Shown here in pieces: positions 62,076-64,000 of a stretch of DNA of 64,000 bases. Each line of letters begins with the position of its first letter. Positions within the stretch are counted from its first letter, which is position 1. Made by a program: the position numbers and the translations under genes. Source of the stretch: Pseudoxanthomonas sp. PXM03 (GTDB lineage: Bacteria > Pseudomonadota > Gammaproteobacteria > Xanthomonadales > Xanthomonadaceae); NCBI RefSeq assembly GCF_014852005.1, contig NZ_JACVAU010000004.1, positions 1 through 64,000 of the forward strand, read 5' to 3'. The notes beneath the pieces are model-generated. The model saw only the letters and a list, made by a program, of their open reading frames with translations. It made no database searches and was not told the DNA's origin.

Positions 62076-64000
62076 ATGACACGACTCGTACTCATCGACG
62101 GCTCCAGCTACCTGTTCCGCGCGTTCCATGCGCTGCCACCGCTGACCAATGCGCAGGGCGAGCCTACCGGCGCGCTCTTCGGCGTGGTCAACATGCTGCG
62201 CGCGACGCTGAAGGAAAAGCCCGACTTCGTGGCCTTCGTGCTGGACGCCAGCGGGCCGACCTTCCGCGACGAACTGTATCCGGACTACAAGGCCAACCGC
62301 CCGCCGATGCCGGAAGAGCTGCGCGCGCAGGTGGAACCGATGATCCGCATCGTGCAGGCGCTCGGTTTCCCGCTGCTGCGTGTCGAGGGCGTGGAAGCGG
62401 ACGATGTGATCGGTACGCTTGCGCTGCAGGGCGCGGCGCAGGGCATGGACGTGACCATTTCCACCAGCGACAAGGATTTCGCGCAGCTCGTGCGCCCTGG
62501 CGTGGCGCTGGTCAACACCATGAGCGGCAGCCGGCTGGATTCCACCGAGGCCGTGGTGGAGAAGTTCGGCGTGCGGCCGGAGCAGATCGTCGACTTCCTT
62601 GCCCTGATGGGCGACACCGTGGACAACGTTCCCGGCGTGGAGAAGTGCGGTCCGAAGACCGCCGCCAAATGGCTGGGCGAATACGGCACGCTGGCTGCGA
62701 TCATCGACCGGGCCGGCGAGATCAAGGGCAAGATTGGCGACAACCTGCGCGCGGCCTTGCCACGCCTGCCGCTGAATCGCGAACTGGTCACCATCAAGAC
62801 CGACGTTGCGCTGGATGGCGGGCCGGACACGCTGCCGCTGCGCGAACGCCATGTGGACGAGCTGCGCGAGTTGTACGCGCGCTATGGCTTCAACCAGGCG
62901 CTGAAGGAGCTCGAGGGCGGCACTGTCGACACGTCCGCCGTGGCTGAAAAGGAGCCGGGCCGTGCGCGCGGCACCGGTCGTGTGGCGGCGACGATCGCGG
63001 ACGATGCAGTCATCGACGCGTCGCTCGGTGTCGCGGGCGAATACACGGCCGTGACGGAGCCGGCGCAACTTGAAGCGCTGGTGGCGCAGTTGGAGCAGGC
63101 AGACGAATTCGCCTTCGATACCGAAACCGACAGCCTCGATCCGATGCGCGCGAACCTGGTCGGCCTGAGTTTCGCCACCGAACCCGGCAAGGCCGTCTAC
63201 GTGCCGGTGGGACACGACTATCCCGGCGCGCCGCCGCAACTCGGCCGCGAGGCGGTGCTTGCGGCGCTCGCACCCGTGTTCGCCGATGCAGGCCGGCACA
63301 AGCTCGGCCAGCACGGCAAGTACGACCTGCACGTGTTGCGCCGCCACGGCGTGGACGTGCGGGGCTACGCCGACGACACGATGCTGGAGAGCTTCGTGCT
63401 GAATGCCGGCAGCAACCGGCACGACATGGACAGCCTGGCCAAGCGCCACCTTGGCTACGACACCATCAAGTACGAAGACGTCGCCGGCAAGGGCGCCAAG
63501 CAGATCCTGTTCTCGCAGGTGGCCATCGACGACGCCACCCGTTACGCCGCCGAGGACGCCGACATCACCCTGCGCCTGCATCGCGCGCTGGCGCCGAAGC
63601 TGGCAGCCGAAGCCGGACTGGAAAGCGTCTACCGCGACATCGAGATGCCGCTGGTCCCCGTGCTGGCGCGCATCGAGGCCAACGGCGTGATGATCGATGG
63701 CGATGAACTGCGCCGGCAGAGCGCCGACCTGTCCAAGCGCATGCTGGCCGCGCAGCAGAAGGCCACCGAACTCGCGGGCCGCACGTTCAACCTCGATTCG
63801 CCCAAGCAGCTGCAGGCGCTGCTGTTCGACGAGCTCAAGCTGCCGGTGCTGGTGAAGACGCCCACCGGCCAGCCCAGCACGAATGAAGAAGCACTCGAAG
63901 CCATCGCCGACCAGCACGAACTGCCGCGGGTGATCCTGGAATACCGTGGCCTGGCCAAGCTGCGCAGCACCTACACCGACAAGCTGCCGGAGATGGTCAA
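62076..64000 (+). CDS. polA: DNA polymerase I (cut by window edge)
   Basis: Begins with ATG 62076 (MTRLVLIDGSSYLFRAFHAL) and is open to the window end; 641 codons are visible of the roughly 920 usual. The 5' nuclease domain (1 to about 285) has VEGVEADDVIGTLA, STSDKDFAQLV and LMGDTVDNVPGVEKCGPKTA. The 3'-5' proofreading domain keeps the acidic pair FDTET (Asp 348, Glu 350) and YAAEDADITLRLH, so proofreading is probably active. The polymerase domain has only begun (LVPVLARIEANGVMIDGDEL). Confidence 0.95.
   Translation, partial: MTRLVLIDGSSYLFRAFHALPPLTNAQGEPTGALFGVVNMLRATLKEKPDFVAFVLDASGPTFRDELYPDYKANRPPMPEELRAQVEPMIRIVQALGFPLLRVEGVEADDVIGTLALQGAAQGMDVTISTSDKDFAQLVRPGVALVNTMSGSRLDSTEAVVEKFGVRPEQIVDFLALMGDTVDNVPGVEKCGPKTAAKWLGEYGTLAAIIDRAGEIKGKIGDNLRAALPRLPLNRELVTIKTDVALDGGPDTLPLRERHVDELRELYARYGFNQALKELEGGTVDTSAVAEKEPGRARGTGRVAATIADDAVIDASLGVAGEYTAVTEPAQLEALVAQLEQADEFAFDTETDSLDPMRANLVGLSFATEPGKAVYVPVGHDYPGAPPQLGREAVLAALAPVFADAGRHKLGQHGKYDLHVLRRHGVDVRGYADDTMLESFVLNAGSNRHDMDSLAKRHLGYDTIKYEDVAGKGAKQILFSQVAIDDATRYAAEDADITLRLHRALAPKLAAEAGLESVYRDIEMPLVPVLARIEANGVMIDGDELRRQSADLSKRMLAAQQKATELAGRTFNLDSPKQLQALLFDELKLPVLVKTPTGQPSTNEEALEAIADQHELPRVILEYRGLAKLRSTYTDKLPEMV

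Overview
The window joins two very different kinds of DNA. Positions 1-20035 are a long integron cassette array of lower GC than the rest. Positions about 20378-64000 are a high-GC chromosomal backbone typical of the Xanthomonadaceae. The assignment rests on the roughly 60-bp attC sites, which resemble those I recall from Xanthomonas-type chromosomal integrons, on a XanB2-type chorismatase, on a polA/DUF2782 pair, and on scattered REP-like palindromes of the kind common in this family. A Pseudoxanthomonas- or Lysobacter-like genus fits, but I cannot fix the genus from sequence alone.

Array (1-20035). I count 48 complete attC sites and one further core site at 20029-20035. They delimit 48 complete cassettes, plus one that runs off the left edge. 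Almost every cassette holds a single small gene on the minus strand, so transcription runs from right to left. The outer box pairs covary cassette by cassette, for example GTTAGGG with CCCTAAC and GTTATAC with GTATAAC. This shows directly that these are recombined cassettes. Most products are unknown. Recognisable ones include a GNAT acetyltransferase, small membrane proteins (about 14 families), lipoproteins, exported proteins, zinc-ribbon proteins, a HEAT-repeat protein, a DUF6714-like protein and an Imm33-like protein. Several cassettes are duplicated or triplicated. One three-copy family appears not to encode protein. The rightmost cassette carries a probable frameshift. No integrase gene is visible: the array end at 20035 is followed by about 340 bp without a gene and then by a sensor-kinase gene.

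Backbone. 20378-26785 (minus): a hybrid histidine kinase fused to a solute-symporter-like domain, an FAD/NAD(P)-binding protein and a cardiolipin synthase. 27039-29617 (minus): rpmB-rpmG and a secreted DUF885 protein. 29842-33001 (minus): phosphopantetheinyl transferase, rsmG, parA and parB, coupled in two overlapping pairs. 33179-38692: a GlsB/YeaQ-type protein, exonuclease III, an MFS exporter, a coniferyl-aldehyde-type dehydrogenase, gamma carbonic anhydrase, a VOC protein and a YkgJ-type cysteine-cluster protein. 38854-46786 (plus): RDD, SpoIIM-like, DUF4129, DUF4350, MoxR, DUF58 and DUF4380 genes, mostly overlapping by a few bases, which looks like one membrane-associated system. 46793-53440: ThuA, two small membrane proteins, aroE, an outer-membrane beta-barrel protein, a GNAT next to hemB, and the chorismatase xanB2. 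53573-58888: a lipoprotein, a Coa1-like protein, dipeptidyl peptidase IV, a GST, a YqhA-like protein and another GNAT. 58938-64000: uvrD, a universal stress protein behind an FNR-type box, a DUF2782 lipoprotein, and polA, which runs off the right edge.

No rRNA, tRNA, CRISPR array, prophage or insertion sequence was seen.
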